From: Streptomyces fulvoviolaceus
Lineage (GTDB): Bacteria; Actinomycetota; Actinomycetes; Streptomycetales; Streptomycetaceae
NCBI RefSeq assembly: GCF_000718165.1
Contig: NZ_JOEY01000024.1
Span: 233,329-297,328 of the forward strand
Length of the DNA stretch: 64,000 nt
Reading direction: 5' to 3'
Below the pieces are notes generated by a model that ran no database searches, was not told where the DNA came from, and saw nothing but the letters and a program-made list of their open reading frames with translations. Positions 63,115-64,000 of the stretch are shown here, piece after piece; the first letter of the stretch is position 1; every line of letters begins with the position of its first letter. Both the position numbers and the translations under genes were made by a program.

Positions 63115-63523
63115 CTTCACCACCCGGGAACGCTTCCCCGACGCCGACGAGGTGATCGTCGACTGGCCATACCGACACCTGGCCGCCCTGGCCGACACCG
63201 GCGCCGCGGACGAACGTACCGTCGTGTGCGTCCTCACCCACGACGCCAAGTTCGACCTGCCCCTGCTGGAACTGGCCCTGAAACTGCCCCCCGCCTACGT
63301 CGGCGCCATGGGCTCACACCGCACCCACGCCCAGCGCCGGGAGGCCCTCCGGGCGACCGGCCTGACGGACGCCCAACTGGCCCGGCTGCACTCGCCCATC
63401 GGTCTCGACATCGGCGCGACCACCCCGGAGGAGACCGTCATCTCCATCGCCGCCCGCACCTGCGCGCCGGGACGTCCGCTACGCATCACGGACGGCCCGA
63501 TCCACCGGACTGCCGCGTCGTAG
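63115..63523 (+). pseudogene. 5'-truncated xdhC-like gene
   Basis: The last about 135 codons of an XdhC-family protein, which inserts sulfurated molybdenum cofactor into xanthine dehydrogenase. Visible are ERFPDADEVIVDWPYRHLAA, VCVLTHDAKFDLPLLELAL, YVGAMGSHRTHAQRREAL and SPIGLDIGATTPEETVISIA, ending at a TAG at 63521. The N-terminal domain is absent; the frame runs back into the neighbouring fragment, which lies on the opposite strand. Confidence 0.75.
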
Positions 63524-63525
63524 CC

Positions 63526-63700
63526 ACCAAGTAGCACCCGCAGCGCTCGACGAGGCCGTCGTCGAAGCGCACGAACGACATCGGGTGCGGGCGGTCCCGG
63601 TACGGATCCGACCGCGTACGGCCCATATGCTCACAGCCGACGGTCGGCTCACCGGTCTCCGTCACCCGGCGCATCTGTACCTGAGCACGCAGCACCTCTG
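63526..63700 (-). other. Possible short coding remnant
   Basis: The minus strand reads MRRVTETGEPTVGCEHMGRT and SFVRFDDGLVERCGCYLVAT in an open frame. Three cysteines and regular composition suggest the tail of a small protein, but no family was recognised and no start is convincing. Confidence 0.3.
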
Positions 63701-63709
63701 AGCGTGTTC

Positions 63710-63860
63710 CGCTTTGACGGACACCGTTTGGTGTGGTGGTAAGGCTGCGAGTGCGGTCTCGTATTCGGCAGGACTGCGGTAGCCGGGGCTGCTGTGCGGA
63801 CGGTGCACCCAGAACACGACGCCGGGCCACGCACTTCCGCACTCTGTGCTCAGCCACCGC
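63710..63860 (-). pseudogene. IS3-family transposase remnant
   Basis: The minus strand encodes FWVHRPHSSPGYRSPAEYET, the C-terminal end of an IS3-type OrfB (usual form RPHSSLGYxSPAEYE). Upstream parts of the transposase with its catalytic residues are missing, so this is a fragment. Confidence 0.65.
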
Positions 63861-63960
63861 ATGACCTGCCCAACATCACCAGCAGAGTCCCGGCATTGGT
63901 GCTAGGCGCTGTTTCTCGGATCCCCTTACGTGGGTGGGGTGTTGGGGTCAGGCTGGCTGC

Positions 63961-64000
63961 ATGGGACGTGGTGACCTGACGAACGCGGAGTGGGATCGAC
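63961..64000 (+). CDS. IS5-family transposase, N-terminus only (cut by window end)
   Basis: ATG at 63961 begins MGRGDLTNAEWDR, the characteristic N-terminus of Streptomyces IS5-family transposases (MGRGDLTDxEW). The gene continues past the window. The AT-richer 63900-63960 stretch, with CTGTTTCTCGGATCCCC, probably contains the left end of this insertion sequence. Confidence 0.75.
   Translation, partial: MGRGDLTNAEWDR

Noticed and set aside
50158..64000. CRISPR array or Cas genes associated with the Tn7-like element
   Set aside because: No regularly spaced direct repeats and no protein with Cas signatures were seen; the long TniQ with HTH tail points to protein-guided targeting.

Overview
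The window is high-GC actinobacterial DNA, almost certainly from a Streptomyces chromosome. The signs are extreme third-position GC, frequent GTG starts, ATGA/GTGA stop-start overlaps, a BldD that carries the published c-di-GMP residues, a 107-residue sIHF, and a gene order that, from memory, follows the S. coelicolor block running from relA (about SCO1513) down to fmt/rsmB (about SCO1472).

Region 1 (1-13661) holds the 3' part of relA, a DUF349 protein, a membrane-anchored cyclophilin, a metallo-hydrolase, hisS, an inserted two-component/ABC module (ATPase, permease, kinase, regulator, all coupled by 4-base overlaps), a VKOR-type membrane protein, rarA and rpsD. Region 2 (13693-28585) holds an NB-ARC/TPR regulator on the minus strand, then alaS-ruvX-mltG, the shikimate genes aroE, aroC, aroK and aroB, a P-loop protein, an M24-fold protein with an altered metal site, and efp-nusB. 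Region 3 (29193-39901) holds bldD with its autoregulatory box and the complete de novo pyrimidine cluster pyrR-pyrB-pyrC-(membrane protein)-carA-carB-pyrD-pyrF, preceded by a recognisable PyrR-binding RNA hairpin. Region 4 (40213-50157) holds sIHF, gmk, rpoZ, coaBC, metK, a helicase-deficient priA, an HTH protein, fmt and rsmB.

The conserved block stops abruptly 13 bases after the rsmB stop codon. From there to the end of the window (50171-64000) the DNA is accessory. First comes a Tn7-like transposition operon of three translationally coupled genes: a fused TnsA-TnsB (endonuclease joined to DDE transposase, all catalytic residues visible), a TnsC AAA+ ATPase, and a 772-residue TniQ/TnsD-like targeting protein with three C-terminal helix-turn-helix segments. 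Its position suggests a TnsD-type element homing to the rsmB 3' end. tnsAB and tniQ contain TTA leucine codons, which in Streptomyces would tie transposition to the bldA tRNA. No Cas gene or CRISPR array was seen, and no right end could be found inside the window.

Behind it lie possible cargo genes: a UvrD/FBH1-like helicase, an unknown gene, a DUF6083-like gene, an XRE regulator with three copies of a 17-base operator, and a divergent Cys-rich gene. After these comes a decaying zone with a frameshifted membrane-protein remnant, fragments of molybdenum-hydroxylase genes (large subunit and xdhC) fused head to head, an IS3 remnant, and the first codons of an IS5-family transposase at the window edge. 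No tRNA or rRNA gene was recognised.
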